Below, in pieces: positions 24,841 through 33,673 of a DNA stretch of 64,000 nucleotides. The notes under the pieces are model-generated. The model saw nothing but the letters and a program-made list of their open reading frames with translations. It made no database searches and was not told the DNA's origin. This stretch comes from Alphaproteobacteria bacterium (lineage in GTDB: Bacteria > Pseudomonadota > Alphaproteobacteria > Reyranellales > Reyranellaceae). The DNA lies in the NCBI GenBank assembly GCA_017308235.1, contig JAFKFL010000011.1, positions 124,001 through 188,000 of the forward strand, read 5' to 3'. The position numbers and the translations under genes are program-made. Position 1 is the stretch's first letter. Each line of letters begins with the position of its first letter.

Positions 24841-24875
24841 TAAGAGTTGGCCGAAATCGGTCGAGGGGGGCCTGG

Positions 24876-25889
24876 ATGATCAAAAAAATGAAGGGACTGG
24901 GGATTGTCGCCGCGATGGCGGCCTTGCTGGCGGCCGCGCCTGCATCGGCACAGACGCCGATCAAATTCACGCTCGACTGGGTGTTTCAGGGCCCGACCTC
25001 GCCGTTCCTGGTGGCCCTGGAGAAGGGTTACTACAAGGCCGAGGGGCTCGACGTGACCATGGACCCCGGCCAAGGCTCGGCGGGTGCCGTGCAGCGCGTC
25101 GCGACGGGCGCCTACCAGATCGGCTTCGCCGACGTGAACTCGACCATCGAGTACAACGCCAAGAACCCGGGCAAGGAAGTGCTCTGCGTGTTCATGGCCT
25201 ACGATTTCGCGCCTTTCGGCGTCTATGCGCTGAAGAAGAGCGGGATCAAGGTGCCGAAGGATCTCGAGGGCAAGAAGCTCGGCGCGCCGGTGTTCGACGC
25301 TTCGTTCCGCCTGTTCCCGGCCTTCGCCAAGAAGAACGGCATCACCAAGTGGGAGCATGTGAACCTGACGCCGCAGCTGCGCGAGCAGAGCCTCGTGCAG
25401 GGCTCGGTCGACTTCATCTCGGGTCACTATTTCTCCTCGATGCTCGACCTCAAGGCACGTGGGGTGAAGTTCGATGACATTGTCGCCATGCGCTATGTCG
25501 ACTATGGCCTCGATGTCTACGGCAATGGCATCGTGGTCTCGCAGGAGATCGCCAAGAACGAGAAGGCCGTGAAGGGCTTCGTCGCTGCCACCATCAAGGG
25601 TTGGCGGGACGTGATCAAGGACAACAAGCTCGGCGTGGCTGCCGCCAAGAAGCGCGATCCGCTGATCGACGATGCGCTCGAGCTGGAGCGCCTGCAGCTT
25701 TCGCTGCAGACCAACATCCTGACGCCCTATGTGAAGGCGAACGGCATGGGCGATGTCGAGCCCGACCGCTTCGCGCGCTCGGTCAAGCTCGTCTCGGAAG
25801 CCTTCGGCCTGCCGCAGGCGCCGGCACCTGACAAGGTCTTTACCGACAAGTTCCTGCCGCCGAAGGCTGATCGGATGGTCGCGCAATAG
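24876..25889 (+). CDS. NMT1/SsuA-type ABC transporter substrate-binding protein
   Basis: A 337-residue periplasmic binding protein. The Sec signal peptide (Lys-rich start, hydrophobic core, APASAQ cleavage site near residue 26) is clear. The mature part opens IKFTLDWVFQGPTSPFLVA, the NMT1/THI5-like fold typical of uptake of thiamine-pyrimidine precursors, taurine, sulfonates or aromatic acids. The stretch YYKAEGLDVTMDPGQGSAGA is the usual ligand-pocket loop. It starts a three-gene operon with ATPase and permease genes (ATPase start overlaps this stop by one base). The substrate is unknown. ABC importers of this type are frequent in soil alphaproteobacteria and often annotated loosely as nitrate/sulfonate systems. 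Confidence 0.9.
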   Translation: MIKKMKGLGIVAAMAALLAAAPASAQTPIKFTLDWVFQGPTSPFLVALEKGYYKAEGLDVTMDPGQGSAGAVQRVATGAYQIGFADVNSTIEYNAKNPGKEVLCVFMAYDFAPFGVYALKKSGIKVPKDLEGKKLGAPVFDASFRLFPAFAKKNGITKWEHVNLTPQLREQSLVQGSVDFISGHYFSSMLDLKARGVKFDDIVAMRYVDYGLDVYGNGIVVSQEIAKNEKAVKGFVAATIKGWRDVIKDNKLGVAAAKKRDPLIDDALELERLQLSLQTNILTPYVKANGMGDVEPDRFARSVKLVSEAFGLPQAPAPDKVFTDKFLPPKADRMVAQ

Positions 25890-26674
25890 TGCCATTCGTC
25901 GACCTCAAAGGCGTCAGTCTCACCTATCGGCTGGGCAAGGAGACGACGCTCGCGCTCGCCGATGCGACCATGACGGTCGAGAAGGGTGAGTTCGTCGCCG
26001 TCGTCGGCCCTTCGGGGTGCGGCAAGTCGACGATCATGAAGCTCGTGACCGGCCTCCTGCCGCCGACTGGCGGTGAGGTGAAGGTCGCGGGCGAGCGCGT
26101 AACGGGACCGATCAAGGGCGTCGGCATGGCCTTCCAGAACCCGACCCTGATGCCCTGGCGCACGACGATGGCGAACATCCTCCTGCCGATGGAGGTGGTC
26201 GAGCCGCACAAACGCCGCTTCCGCCGCAATCGAGCCGACTATGAGGCGCGGGCGATGAGGCTTCTGGGCACGGTGGGCCTTGCCGACTTCGCCCAGAAGT
26301 TTCCCTGGCAGCTTTCGGGCGGTATGCAGCAGCGCTCCAATCTCTGCCGTGCGCTGATCCACGAGCCTGAACTTTTGATGCTGGATGAGCCGTTCGGTGC
26401 GCTCGATGCCTTCACGCGCGAGGAGCTGTGGGGCGTGATGCAGGCGTTATGGCTCGAGAAGCACTTCACTGGCGTGTTGGTCACGCACGACCTGCGCGAG
26501 GCAGTCTATCTCGCCGACACTGTCCACGTGATGAGCCGGCGGCCAGGCCGCATCGTGCTCACGCGCAAAATCGATATCCCGCGGCCACGCACGCTTGCCA
26601 CCACCTTCGAGCCGCACTTCGTCGGCATCGTCCACGAGCTGCGCGACCGCATCCACCAGGAGCATGCCGCATGA
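25889..26674 (+). CDS. ABC transporter ATP-binding protein (SsuB/TauB type)
   Basis: A 261-residue ATPase of the nitrate/sulfonate/taurine importer group. Motifs: Walker A VGPSGCGKSTIMK, Q-loop GMAFQNPTLMPWRTT, signature LSGGMQQRSNLCRAL, Walker B LLMLDEPFGALD, H-loop VLVTHDLREAVYL. The start is GTG, in a TAGTG stop-start overlap with the binding-protein gene. This implies translational coupling. Its stop overlaps the permease ATG by 4 bp. Together the three genes form one complete importer. Confidence 0.93.
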   Translation: MPFVDLKGVSLTYRLGKETTLALADATMTVEKGEFVAVVGPSGCGKSTIMKLVTGLLPPTGGEVKVAGERVTGPIKGVGMAFQNPTLMPWRTTMANILLPMEVVEPHKRRFRRNRADYEARAMRLLGTVGLADFAQKFPWQLSGGMQQRSNLCRALIHEPELLMLDEPFGALDAFTREELWGVMQALWLEKHFTGVLVTHDLREAVYLADTVHVMSRRPGRIVLTRKIDIPRPRTLATTFEPHFVGIVHELRDRIHQEHAA

Positions 26675-27447
26675 GCGATTGGCGTCGCAATGCGCTCAGG
26701 ATCGCCATGCCGTGGTTGGTCATCGCGGTCCTGCTTGTTATCTGGGAAGTCGCCTGCATCGTCTTCGATCTGCCCGAAATCCTGCTGCCGCGCCCGACCA
26801 AGGTCTTCGAGGTCTTCATTGCGCGCTTCGATATTCTGCTGCTCTTCTGCTGGCAGACGCTTTGGACTTCGCTGATTGGTTTTTTTATCGCCATCGCCGG
26901 GGGCCTGCTGCTCGGGCTCGCGATCGGCGCCTCGCCGTTCGTCTATTCTGGTCTCTATCCGCTGCTGATTGCATTCAATGCCGTGCCGAAGGTGGCGCTG
27001 GTGCCGATCCTGATGATCTGGGTTGGCGTCGGCGCGCTGCCGGCGGTAGTGACCGCGTTCGTGATCAGCTTCTTCCCGATCGTGGTCAATGTCGCGACGG
27101 GACTTGCCACCATCGAACCCGAGATGCGCGACGTCCTGCGCTCGCTTGGCGCCACGCACCTCGAGATCCTGACCAAGGTCGGCATCCCGCGCGCCATGCC
27201 CTACCTCTTCGCCAGCCTCAAGGTCGCGATCACGCTCGCCTTCATCGGCTCGGTGATCTCCGAGACCGTCGGTGGCAATCGCGGCATCGGCTTCCTGATG
27301 CTGTCGGCCGGGGCGCGCAACGATGCGCCGACGACTTTCGCTGGCCTGTTCGCCATCGCCATCATGGGTGTGCTGATGTACGCCGTCTGCGCTCTTGTCG
27401 AAAAGCGCATGACACGCTGGGCCTTCCGCGGCGAGATCGTGGGTTAA
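26671..27447 (+). CDS. ABC transporter permease (SsuC/TauC type)
   Basis: A 258-residue inner-membrane permease with about six helices. The cytoplasmic EAA-like loop is visible as ATGLATIEPEMRDVLRSLGA, followed by THLEILTKVGIP, which docks onto the ATPase. Start ATG overlaps the ATPase stop (ATGA). It completes the NMT1-type importer. The stop is one base from the stop of the convergent LLM oxidoreductase gene, so there is no room for a terminator. Confidence 0.92.
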   Translation: MSDWRRNALRIAMPWLVIAVLLVIWEVACIVFDLPEILLPRPTKVFEVFIARFDILLLFCWQTLWTSLIGFFIAIAGGLLLGLAIGASPFVYSGLYPLLIAFNAVPKVALVPILMIWVGVGALPAVVTAFVISFFPIVVNVATGLATIEPEMRDVLRSLGATHLEILTKVGIPRAMPYLFASLKVAITLAFIGSVISETVGGNRGIGFLMLSAGARNDAPTTFAGLFAIAIMGVLMYAVCALVEKRMTRWAFRGEIVG

Positions 27448-27448
27448 C

Positions 27449-28435
27449 TCACCGTTGGCGCAATCCGGCCAGCAACGGCATCGCCTCTGATGCAAAGCGT
27501 TCGATCTGTCGGTCGCGCTCCTCGTAGGGGCCGACGAAGTCGAGAATGACGTGGCGGACGCCCGATTCGTGAAACCGGAATATGCGTTCCGCTACGCGTT
27601 CGGGTGGGCCGAGAGCGCAATAGCGCTCGGCGGCCTTGCGGAAATCCATGGCGTAGCGCTGACTGAGTGAGATGGTCGCGGCGTCGAGCGCTTGTTCGTA
27701 AGTGTCGGCGACGCAGGTGAACAGGAGATGGGCAGTCCCGAAGCCGCGCTCGAAGGTACGTTTGGCCTCGCTTGCGGCCGCCGCGATCTTATCCAGGCCC
27801 TGACGGAACATGTCGGGCGTGACGACATAGGACATCCAGCCGTCGGTCTTGCGGCCGACACGCCGCAGCGCCGCATCCGAGCGGCCACCACACCAGATCG
27901 GTGGACCGCCGGTCTGCCGCGGCGGCGGCTGCATCGGCACATCCTTGAACTGGAAGAAGCGGCCGTCATGTGACGCTGGCGCGCCGCTCCAGAACTTGCG
28001 CAGCACATCGAGACTCTCGGAAAGGCGTGCGCCGCGTTCGCCGATCGGCACGCCGCAGGCTTCGTACTCCTTGGGAAATTCGCCACCCACGCCGACACCG
28101 AAGATGAACCGGCCTTCGGTCAGGTGATCCAGAGTCGAGACCTGCTTGGCCACCGGTGTCGGATGGCGTAGCGGCAGGAGGTAGACCGCCGTGCCAAGCT
28201 GCAGGCGCGGGCTCACCATGGCGGCCTGCGCGAGCTGCAGGAAGGGATCGAAGATCGCGAGCGGGAAGGAGATGTGATCGCCGACCCACAGCGAATCGTA
28301 GCCACAGCGGTCGACCAGCTCGACCAGCGTCCGCATCTCGTCGATCGTCGGCAGCCACGGACCGGTGGCCGGTTCGGTGCGTCGATGGATGGTCTGCACG
28401 CCGACGCGCAGCCGGTCGTCGAGTGGAAGGTCCAT
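27449..28435 (-). CDS. LLM-class flavin-dependent oxidoreductase
   Basis: A 328-residue luciferase-like monooxygenase (TIM barrel). The family segments GYDSLWVGDHISFPL, LGTAVYLLPLRHPTPVAKQ and LTEGRFIFGVGVGGEFPKEY are typical of the F420/FMN-dependent LLM subgroup related to alkanesulfonate monooxygenase SsuD. It probably uses FMNH2 or F420H2 to oxidise a small substrate. The start at 28435 is 4 bp after the stop of a second LLM gene, so the two are co-transcribed. A neighbouring ABC importer could supply the substrate, but it is convergent and the link is only positional. Confidence 0.87.
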   Translation of the reverse strand: MDLPLDDRLRVGVQTIHRRTEPATGPWLPTIDEMRTLVELVDRCGYDSLWVGDHISFPLAIFDPFLQLAQAAMVSPRLQLGTAVYLLPLRHPTPVAKQVSTLDHLTEGRFIFGVGVGGEFPKEYEACGVPIGERGARLSESLDVLRKFWSGAPASHDGRFFQFKDVPMQPPPRQTGGPPIWCGGRSDAALRRVGRKTDGWMSYVVTPDMFRQGLDKIAAAASEAKRTFERGFGTAHLLFTCVADTYEQALDAATISLSQRYAMDFRKAAERYCALGPPERVAERIFRFHESGVRHVILDFVGPYEERDRQIERFASEAMPLLAGLRQR

Positions 28436-28439
28436 CGCT

Positions 28440-29486
28440 TTATCCTTCCGTCTTGAAGCCGCGAAAGGTCCGCGGGATGCGGTGGATCTCGGCAAGCATC
28501 TCGCGCACCGGTCCGACCTCCCAGCCCGGCGACAGCGGGATGGAGATGGAATCGGCCACGCCGCCGAAACGCCGCTCGATCTCGTGCGGAATTTCAGCGT
28601 AGGTGCCGCAGGCGGCGAAGATGCGCAGCGTATCGTCGGAAATGAGTGGTGCCATGTCCTTCCATTGGCCCTGCACCGACATCTCGTGCAGCCTCTGACC
28701 AAGATCGTCCAGGCCATGCATGGCGAGGATCGGCCTGTAGGTGCGGGTCGAGCCATAGAAGGCGACCCGGAAACGCGCCGCTTCCATCGCCTTGCGGACC
28801 GTGGCTTCGTCGGGGCCGGTGCAGACGAAACCGCCGCCGTGGATGTCGAACTGCTCGCGTCGACGGCCGGTGCGCTGCATGCCTTCGAGCATCGCGGGCA
28901 GGCTGACCTCCTCGAGGTAGCGGCGACTGCAAATTGGATGAAGCCGTACGCCATCGCACAGTTCGCCGGCCAGCCGCAGCATGGCGGGCCCGACGGCCGA
29001 GATCGTGACCGGCACCATCGGCAAGCCCGTTCGCTCCGGTGAGAACTCGGGCGTCATCAAGGTCAGCGCATAGTGCTTGCCGCGATAGTCGAGCTTCTCG
29101 CCTTTCTCCCAGCATCGCCAGATCGCGCGCAGCGCTTCGATGTATTCACGCAGGCGAGGCGCCGGCGGTGTCCAGGGGATGCCGAACCGGCGCTCGTTGT
29201 GGCCTTTCACCTGGGGACCAAGGCCCAGCACGAAGCGTCCGCGCGAATTGGCCTGGATATCCCACGCCTCCGACGCGAGTACGGTCGGGCTGCGCGGGAA
29301 AGCGACGGCAATCGACGGCGTGAGCTCCACCCGCTCGGTGGCAATGGCGGCGAAGGCGAGTGGCGCCAGCACGTCATGGCCGAGCTCGGTGGTCATCAGG
29401 GCATCGAAGCCTGCCGCTTCCGCGGCCTGGGCCGCCGGTCCAACGCTACGCCAGTCGGCGGGCGGCAGCTCAGTGAACACGCGCAT
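28440..29486 (-). CDS. LLM-class flavin-dependent oxidoreductase
   Basis: A 348-residue luciferase-like protein. It shows AAEAAGFDALMTTELGHDV, ELTPSIAVAFPRSPTVLA, GRFVLGLGPQVKGHNERR and ISAVGPAMLRLAGELCDGV, a pattern common to the mycobacterial-type F420-dependent LLM family. Sequence differs clearly from its downstream neighbour, so they are not recent duplicates. Upstream gene in the likely two-gene operon. Cofactor choice (FMN or F420) cannot be decided from sequence alone. The family is often involved in breakdown of xenobiotics or sulfonates. Confidence 0.86.
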   Translation of the reverse strand: MRVFTELPPADWRSVGPAAQAAEAAGFDALMTTELGHDVLAPLAFAAIATERVELTPSIAVAFPRSPTVLASEAWDIQANSRGRFVLGLGPQVKGHNERRFGIPWTPPAPRLREYIEALRAIWRCWEKGEKLDYRGKHYALTLMTPEFSPERTGLPMVPVTISAVGPAMLRLAGELCDGVRLHPICSRRYLEEVSLPAMLEGMQRTGRRREQFDIHGGGFVCTGPDEATVRKAMEAARFRVAFYGSTRTYRPILAMHGLDDLGQRLHEMSVQGQWKDMAPLISDDTLRIFAACGTYAEIPHEIERRFGGVADSISIPLSPGWEVGPVREMLAEIHRIPRTFRGFKTEG

Positions 29487-29542
29487 GGCATCCTCCCGGT
29501 CGATTGCTTTCGTGCTTTACGATATCGCAATTCGACGGACGC

Positions 29543-29554
29543 CGCCGCGCGGCG
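29543..29554. other. Perfect 12-bp GC palindrome
   Basis: CGCCGCGCGGCG lies between the glycosyltransferase stop and the upstream end of the LLM gene pair. It could form a compact stem after the glycosyltransferase transcript, but with such GC content a palindrome of this size can also arise by chance. Confidence 0.25.
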
Positions 29555-29563
29555 AGGCGCCAA

Positions 29564-30661
29564 TCAGGCGACGGCAGGCTGGTCGACAGTCTCGCCATGC
29601 GAGCGGTGCAGCCGGGCCGCTTCGGCCTTCACCAGCGGCAGATCGGCATAGATCTTGAGATAGTCCTTTGCCATGCGTTCGGCGGCGAAGCGCCGCTCGA
29701 ACGCAGCCCGCACCTTGCGACGGTCGAGCGTGTCGAGACGGGACAGGGCCTCGACCGCCTCGTCGAGGGTGCGGACGACGAAGCCCGTCACGCCATCGTC
29801 GATCACCTCCGGCACCGCCCCGGCCCGAAAGGCGATCACCGGCGTGCCGCAGGCCATCGCCTCGATTGTCACAAGCCCAAACGGTTCGGGCCAGTCGATC
29901 GGGAACAGAAGGGCTCTAGCGTTGCCGAGGAACTCCGCCTTCTCCTGTTCGTTGATCTCGCCGACGAACTCGACATTGGAATGGGCCTTGACCATCGGTT
30001 CGATCACCGTGTCCCAGTAGGCCCGGTCGGCGCGGTCGACCTTGGCTGCCATCTTCAGGGGCAGCCTGGCGCTCGCAGCAATCTCGATCGCGCGGTCCGG
30101 CCGCTTTTCGGGGGAGATACGGCCGAGGAAAGCCAGGTAGTCGCGGCTCGGATCGGCCTTGAAGGGCAGGAGGTCGAGCGGCAGCCCGTGGTAGACGTTG
30201 CCGACCCAGTTGAGAGGATGTGGAAGAGGGCGGCGTTGATCGAGCGAAATCGAGGTCAGTGGGATATCCGGGAATGCGGCGAAGAAGGGCTTGAGATCGG
30301 GCAGATCAAGCCGTCCGTGCGTCGTCGTGATCGTGCGATCGGCAAATTCACGGATCAGCGGGAAATGCAGAAGATCGACATGGAAGTGGAGGACGTCGAA
30401 ATCGTTCGCCCGCCGCCGGACCTCGTCGAGCATGACGACATGATATGGCACAGGATCCTTGACGGCGGGATTGAGCCGCAGAGCCATGTCGCTGCAACGG
30501 ATGAGCTTCGCCGTGGTTTTCGAATCGCCGCTGGCGAACAGGGTGACCTCGTGGCCCAGCCGGACGAGCTCCTCCGTGAGATACGACACCACCCGCTCCG
30601 TGCCGCCATAAAGCTTCGGCGGGACACGCTCGAAGAGCGGGGCGATCTGGGCGATCTTCAT
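29564..30661 (-). CDS. GT4-family glycosyltransferase
   Basis: A 365-residue retaining glycosyltransferase with the GT-B fold. The N-terminal acceptor half opens MKIAQIAPLFERVPPKLYGG with the TERVVSYLTEELVRLGHEVTL split over residues 21-41. The C-terminal nucleotide-sugar half has YLAFLGRISPEKRPDRAIEI and the E-x7-E motif region in PEPFGLVTIEAMACGTPVIA. Such proteins add sugars to lipids, glycans or small molecules at the cytoplasmic face. It stands alone and gives no hint of the acceptor. The start at 30661 is the first codon of the conserved MKIAQIAP segment. Confidence 0.9.
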   Translation of the reverse strand: MKIAQIAPLFERVPPKLYGGTERVVSYLTEELVRLGHEVTLFASGDSKTTAKLIRCSDMALRLNPAVKDPVPYHVVMLDEVRRRANDFDVLHFHVDLLHFPLIREFADRTITTTHGRLDLPDLKPFFAAFPDIPLTSISLDQRRPLPHPLNWVGNVYHGLPLDLLPFKADPSRDYLAFLGRISPEKRPDRAIEIAASARLPLKMAAKVDRADRAYWDTVIEPMVKAHSNVEFVGEINEQEKAEFLGNARALLFPIDWPEPFGLVTIEAMACGTPVIAFRAGAVPEVIDDGVTGFVVRTLDEAVEALSRLDTLDRRKVRAAFERRFAAERMAKDYLKIYADLPLVKAEAARLHRSHGETVDQPAVA

Positions 30662-30722
30662 CGATGGAACTCCTGGGATGAGCGAAGCCGCAAGTTCGCG
30701 GCATGATCGGTGGGGCGCACGG

Positions 30723-31904
30723 CTAGGTTTCGAGCATGCCGTCGCGTGCAACGACGCGGCCCGCCTTGACCACCAGTTTGCGGCGAGGTCGGCTGGCAAT
30801 CGCTTCGGCGATCGACCCGGCTGCAACGACAACGAAATCGGCTCGGCTGCCGACATGCAGGCCATAGTCGGCGAGACCGAGGGCGCGCGCGGCGGCGGAT
30901 GTCACCATCTCGTAGGCCACGGACAGCTCGTGGTCGTGCCGGAAGTTGGCACGATAGCCGATCATCATGGCGCGATCGAGCATGTCGCCGTTGCCGAACG
31001 GCGACCAGGCATCGCGGATATTGTCCGAACCGCCGAACACTTCGACGCCATGTTGGCGCAGCAGAAGGAGAGGCGGGATGGTCGCTGCTCCCGGCCCGTG
31101 GCTCATGATCGCGACACCGGCGTCGGCCAGCGCATCGGCCGTTTCGGCGGCCCGCGCCGTCGGAACCGAACCCAGCGCGAAGGCGTGGCTGACGGCGACC
31201 TTTCCAGAGAGACCGGCGGCTTTCGTGCGTGCGGCGATGGCAAGCAGCTCGACGATCCCGCCTTCGCCGCCGTCGTGCAGGTGAATATCGATGCCGACGC
31301 CGCGTCTTTCGGCGATACCGAAGATCGCATCGAGGTGACCATCGAGATCGCCATCGATGCCGACGGGATCGAGGCCGCCCAGAAGATCGGCGCCGTCGGC
31401 AATGGCGGCATCCAGGAGATCGGCCGCGCCGGGTGAGCGCAGGACCCCGCTTTGTGGGAAGGCCACGATCTCGATCGTGACGAGGTCGCGGAAACGCTCG
31501 CGCACCTTCAGAATCTCGTGGAGATTGCGCAGCCCGAGCTGGTTGTCGATATCGACATGGCTGCGCATGTGCAGCGTACCGCTGGCCAGCACCTGGCGCA
31601 CGAGATTGGTGCCGGTCTCCGATTCCGGAAGGCTGCGTGCCGCACGGACCTTGCGCTCGGCCTCGATGCGATCGGCCACCTGATTGCCCGTCGCCCGGTT
31701 GGGTACCCACGGCAGGCCGAGCAAGGTCTTGTCGAGGTGGATGTGACCGTCGACCAATGGCGGCAAGACCAGCGCGCCATCGAGATCGAGGTCCTCAGCT
31801 GATGCTGCATTCCCTGAAGACGGGAGGAGGGCGGCGATCCGCCCTCCTTCGACACTGATGTCGCGCCGGCTGCCGTCGGGCAACGTGGCGTTGACGTACC
31901 GCAC
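30723..31904 (-). CDS. Cytosine deaminase-like amidohydrolase
   Basis: A 393-residue amidohydrolase of the cytosine deaminase group. The metal site is readable: HxH in LVDGHIHLDKTLLG, further His in DIHLHDGG and VSHAFALGS, and the Asp in VFGGSDNIRDAWSPFG. The start and end carry the small beta domain (RYVNATLPDGS..., VVKAGRVVARDG). Substrates in this family range from cytosine to creatinine, isoguanine, triazines and lactams. It is 3 bp downstream of an HpcH/HpaI aldolase gene and belongs to a locus with a CUT1 importer, so the true substrate may be a sugar- or lactam-type compound rather than a base. Confidence 0.85.
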   Translation of the reverse strand: MRYVNATLPDGSRRDISVEGGRIAALLPSSGNAASAEDLDLDGALVLPPLVDGHIHLDKTLLGLPWVPNRATGNQVADRIEAERKVRAARSLPESETGTNLVRQVLASGTLHMRSHVDIDNQLGLRNLHEILKVRERFRDLVTIEIVAFPQSGVLRSPGAADLLDAAIADGADLLGGLDPVGIDGDLDGHLDAIFGIAERRGVGIDIHLHDGGEGGIVELLAIAARTKAAGLSGKVAVSHAFALGSVPTARAAETADALADAGVAIMSHGPGAATIPPLLLLRQHGVEVFGGSDNIRDAWSPFGNGDMLDRAMMIGYRANFRHDHELSVAYEMVTSAAARALGLADYGLHVGSRADFVVVAAGSIAEAIASRPRRKLVVKAGRVVARDGMLET

Positions 31905-31907
31905 CGT

Positions 31908-32693
31908 CTACTTGTCCGCGACGGCGCCAGCTTCCTTGCGGGTCTGGTTGACGGCGGCACGCGCGGCTTGCGCCATCAGGCCCGAGTCGTTGGCGATGGT
32001 CACGAACCGGAAGCCCTTGCCGATCATCTTCGCAGCGTAGCCCGCGGTGCCGTTATGAATGCCGGCGAAGAGGTTGCGCTTCTTCACTGCCGCCAGAAGC
32101 TTGTCGTAGATCGCGAGGACCTGCGGCTCCTCGCGATCGAGGATCGGCTTCAGGCCGAGCGACAGGCCGAGATCGCTGGGGCCGATATAGATGCCGCTCA
32201 CGCCGGGCACGTCGAGGATGGCGTCGATATTGTCGATCGCCTCCTGCGTCTCGATCATGGGGATGACCAGCACTTCGTCGTTGGCGGATGCCTGATAGGG
32301 CGTCGCCTCGCCGTAGGCGCCGGCGCGGATCGGACCGTTGCTGCGCTTTCCCTTGGGCGGGTAGAGGCTGTAGGAGACCAGCGCCTTCGCTTCCGCGGGC
32401 GTGTTCACCATAGGGCAGATGACGCCCCAGGCGCCGCCATCCAGCACCTTGCCGATGATGCCCGGCTCGTTCCAAGGCACGCGCACCAGTGGCGTCACCG
32501 GATGCTTGTCCATCGCCTGGAAGCAGGTGACCATCGACTGGTAGTCCTGCACGCCGTGCTGCATGTCGACGGTGACGCTGTCCCAGCCGCATTGCGCCAT
32601 GGTCTCGGCCGAGAAGCCGTTGGGGATGGCGAGCCATCCATTGACGCAGGCCTTGCCTGCCTGCAGGCGCTTCTTCAGCATGTTCGACGACAT
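31908..32693 (-). CDS. HpcH/HpaI-family aldolase
   Basis: A 261-residue class II (metal-dependent) aldolase of the HpcH/HpaI/2-keto-3-deoxy sugar acid group. Visible features: VNGWLAIPNGFSAETMAQCG, WDSVTVDMQHGVQDYQS with the conserved DxEHG-like motif (here DMQHG), VRVPWNEPGII, MIETQEAIDNIDAIL with the metal-binding Glu, and IGPSDLGLSLG with the metal-binding Asp. It should cleave a 2-keto-3-deoxy acid to pyruvate and an aldehyde. Position between CUT1 permeases and an amidohydrolase, facing a sugar epimerase and a dehydrogenase, suggests a sugar-acid aldolase. Confidence 0.88.
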   Translation of the reverse strand: MSSNMLKKRLQAGKACVNGWLAIPNGFSAETMAQCGWDSVTVDMQHGVQDYQSMVTCFQAMDKHPVTPLVRVPWNEPGIIGKVLDGGAWGVICPMVNTPAEAKALVSYSLYPPKGKRSNGPIRAGAYGEATPYQASANDEVLVIPMIETQEAIDNIDAILDVPGVSGIYIGPSDLGLSLGLKPILDREEPQVLAIYDKLLAAVKKRNLFAGIHNGTAGYAAKMIGKGFRFVTIANDSGLMAQAARAAVNQTRKEAGAVADK

Positions 32694-32785
32694 ATCGGCG
32701 TTCCTTCGCTCCAGGTTGTGGCCGGATCATAGGCATCTCGCTCACCGCAGACCACGGCATCCTGTCGCACTGCGGACAGAATCGG

Positions 32786-33673
32786 TCAGCCTTTGACAGC
32801 GCCGGCGGCAAGGCCTTCGACGATGTATTTCTGCAGGAGCGCCACGAGGATCACGGTGGGCGCCAGCGCCAGAAGACAAATCGCCATCATCAGGTTGAAG
32901 AAGACGTGGACGTCGCCTACCAGGCTTGCGATCACGACCGGCAGGGTCATGAAGTCGGGACGTGCGTTCAGGATCAATGGGATCAGAAGCTCGTGCCAGG
33001 AGATAATGAAGACGATGACGCCACAAGCTGCAAGGGCCGGCGTCGCAAGCGGCAGCACGATCCTCACGAAGGCGGTAAAGCGCGTGCAGCCGTCGATGCG
33101 CGCAGCTTCCTCGAGCTCGGTGGGAATGGTGTCGAAGTATGGCGCCAGGATCAGGATGGCGTAGGGCAGTAGGAAACCGGTTTCTGCAAAGATCACGCCT
33201 TGTAGCGAATTGAGCTGCCCCAGCGAGCGCATGACGACATAAAGAGGAATCATGAGCACGATGGCCGGCACGAAGCGCGCGACGATGTTCGCCTGCAACA
33301 GGAAAAGCATCCACTTGTAGCGCTGACGGGAAATCGTGTAGGCCGAAAACGAACCGAACAGCAGTGTCAGGAACGTCACCGAGACCGCGATGATCGCCGA
33401 ATTGGCACAAGCCGCGTAGAAGTTCTTGATGTTATCCGGCAGGTAGGTGATCTGCTCGAAGATATGGCCCTTTTGTTGGCCCTTGCTCAGGATGACCATG
33501 AAGTTGTCGAGGGTGAATTCGAGCGGCAGGACGCGGCGTGTGTCGGCCTGAAGGGCCTTCTCGGACTGGATGCTGCCGATAAACACAGCCGCGAGAGGCA
33601 GCAGGATGAAGAAGATCACCATGAGATTGGCGGCATGCAGCAGCATCCGCGCCGAGATCGACTTCGCCCTCAT
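32786..33673 (-). CDS. CUT1-type ABC transporter permease (MalG/UgpE type)
   Basis: A 295-residue permease with about six helices. The EAA loop (ELEEAARIDGCTRFTAFVRI, then VLP) marks the ATPase contact. N-terminal part is typical for the second permease of carbohydrate importers (LPLAAVFIGSIQSEKAL). Its ATG overlaps the stop of the first permease gene by 4 bp, so both are coupled. The frame extends further upstream, but only the 33673 start gives the usual length. No ATP-binding protein gene lies in the cluster. Confidence 0.92.
   Translation of the reverse strand: MRAKSISARMLLHAANLMVIFFILLPLAAVFIGSIQSEKALQADTRRVLPLEFTLDNFMVILSKGQQKGHIFEQITYLPDNIKNFYAACANSAIIAVSVTFLTLLFGSFSAYTISRQRYKWMLFLLQANIVARFVPAIVLMIPLYVVMRSLGQLNSLQGVIFAETGFLLPYAILILAPYFDTIPTELEEAARIDGCTRFTAFVRIVLPLATPALAACGVIVFIISWHELLIPLILNARPDFMTLPVVIASLVGDVHVFFNLMMAICLLALAPTVILVALLQKYIVEGLAAGAVKG

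Noticed and set aside
24840-25895. A 351-codon open frame on the minus strand opposite the NMT1-type binding protein
   Set aside because: The plus-strand protein has a signal peptide and family opening; the minus-strand frame shows no motif and no ribosome site.
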